A stretch of DNA of 64,000 nt. Source: JAUMWX01 sp023394215. GTDB lineage: Bacteria > Bacillota > Clostridia > Tissierellales > Peptoniphilaceae. How positions within the stretch are numbered: position 1 is the stretch's first letter; the number at the start of each line of letters is the position of its first letter. This document shows, piece after piece, positions 63,908 through 64,000 of the stretch. The notes under the pieces were generated by a model. The model was not told where the DNA came from and ran no database searches. It was given only the letters and a program-made list of their open reading frames with translations. Location: assembly GCA_050313995.1 (NCBI GenBank), contig JBNPMM010000004.1; one strand, given 5' to 3'. Made by a program: the position numbers and the translations under genes.

Positions 63908-64000
63908 ATGGAAAAATTCAACAGAAAGAGAAAGATAGTAGGAATTTTATTAACAATAGTTGCAATAGGTGTTTTAATAGTAGCTTGCACTAAAAAAGCA
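63908..64000 (+). CDS. Lipoprotein (N-terminal fragment, cut by window end)
   Basis: Thirty-one codons run off the window. The sequence is a lipoprotein signal peptide: basic MEKFNRKRK, a hydrophobic core, and lipobox IVAC followed by TKKA. AAGGAG lies nine bases before the ATG. The mature function cannot be told from what is visible. Confidence 0.75.
   Translation, partial: MEKFNRKRKIVGILLTIVAIGVLIVACTKKA

Overview
The window is chromosomal DNA from a low-GC, AT-rich Gram-positive anaerobe-type bacterium. Evidence: PolC-type replicative polymerase, YtxH and DUF948-like membrane proteins, an IS150-like element, strong AGGAGG ribosome-binding sites, SpoIIIE/FtsK-type translocase and RNase Y. 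The gene content and order suggest a Firmicute of the Tissierellia/Peptoniphilaceae type. That placement is inference; no rRNA gene is present to test it.

Layout. (1) 1-3502: the 3'-truncated apgM phosphoglycerate mutase and a DASS/SLC13 anion transporter on the minus strand, with a divergent LysR regulator. (2) 3596-16663: an eight-gene glycogen operon (CBS/DRTGG pyrophosphatase, glgB, glgC, glgD, glgA, a strongly degenerate phosphorylase homologue, pullulanase, phosphoglucomutase), closed by a good terminator. Placing a pyrophosphatase at its head fits the PPi released by GlgC. (3) 16664-18655: an accessory patch with a small membrane protein, a frameshifted membrane protein, and four tandem copies of a GC-rich hairpin-dense repeat of about 131 bp. 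(4) 18656-29003: FHA protein, FtsW/RodA, class B PBP, a MerR-family regulator, then a secreted acidic protein and a 1743-residue secreted subtilase. (5) 29004-31880: decayed small coding region, small membrane protein, and an IS3-family element that landed in the loop of a terminator. (6) 31907-35594: nadK, 6S RNA, YtxH, DUF948-like protein, lipoprotein, P1-family peptidase. (7) 35721-60872: a long housekeeping block: rpsB-tsf, pyrH-frr-uppS-cdsA-rseP-polC, rimP-nusA-ylxR-infB-rbfA-nrnA-truB-ribF-rpsO, pnp, ftsK-pgsA-recA-rny. (8) 60935-62923: a HAD phosphatase and an M20 amidohydrolase. (9) 63046-63852: a type III (protein-RNA) toxin-antitoxin locus of the ToxIN/AbiQ type, then the start of a lipoprotein gene cut by the window end.

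The most notable item is the type III toxin-antitoxin locus. It has a consensus promoter, three perfect 37-nt antitoxin RNA repeats, a perfect terminator hairpin, then a ToxN-like toxin split into two ORFs exactly at an A AAA AAA heptamer. A -1 slip there rebuilds the full toxin, so the split is either programmed or phase-variable control, an inactivating deletion, or an assembly error. Other items worth a second look are the hairpin repeat array whose last copy keeps three hairpins with entirely different stem sequences, the degenerate glycogen phosphorylase kept inside an intact operon, recA with a perfect Shine-Dalgarno sequence facing an ATT codon, a PolC whose PHP metal ligands are mostly lost, and the IS inside a terminator loop.
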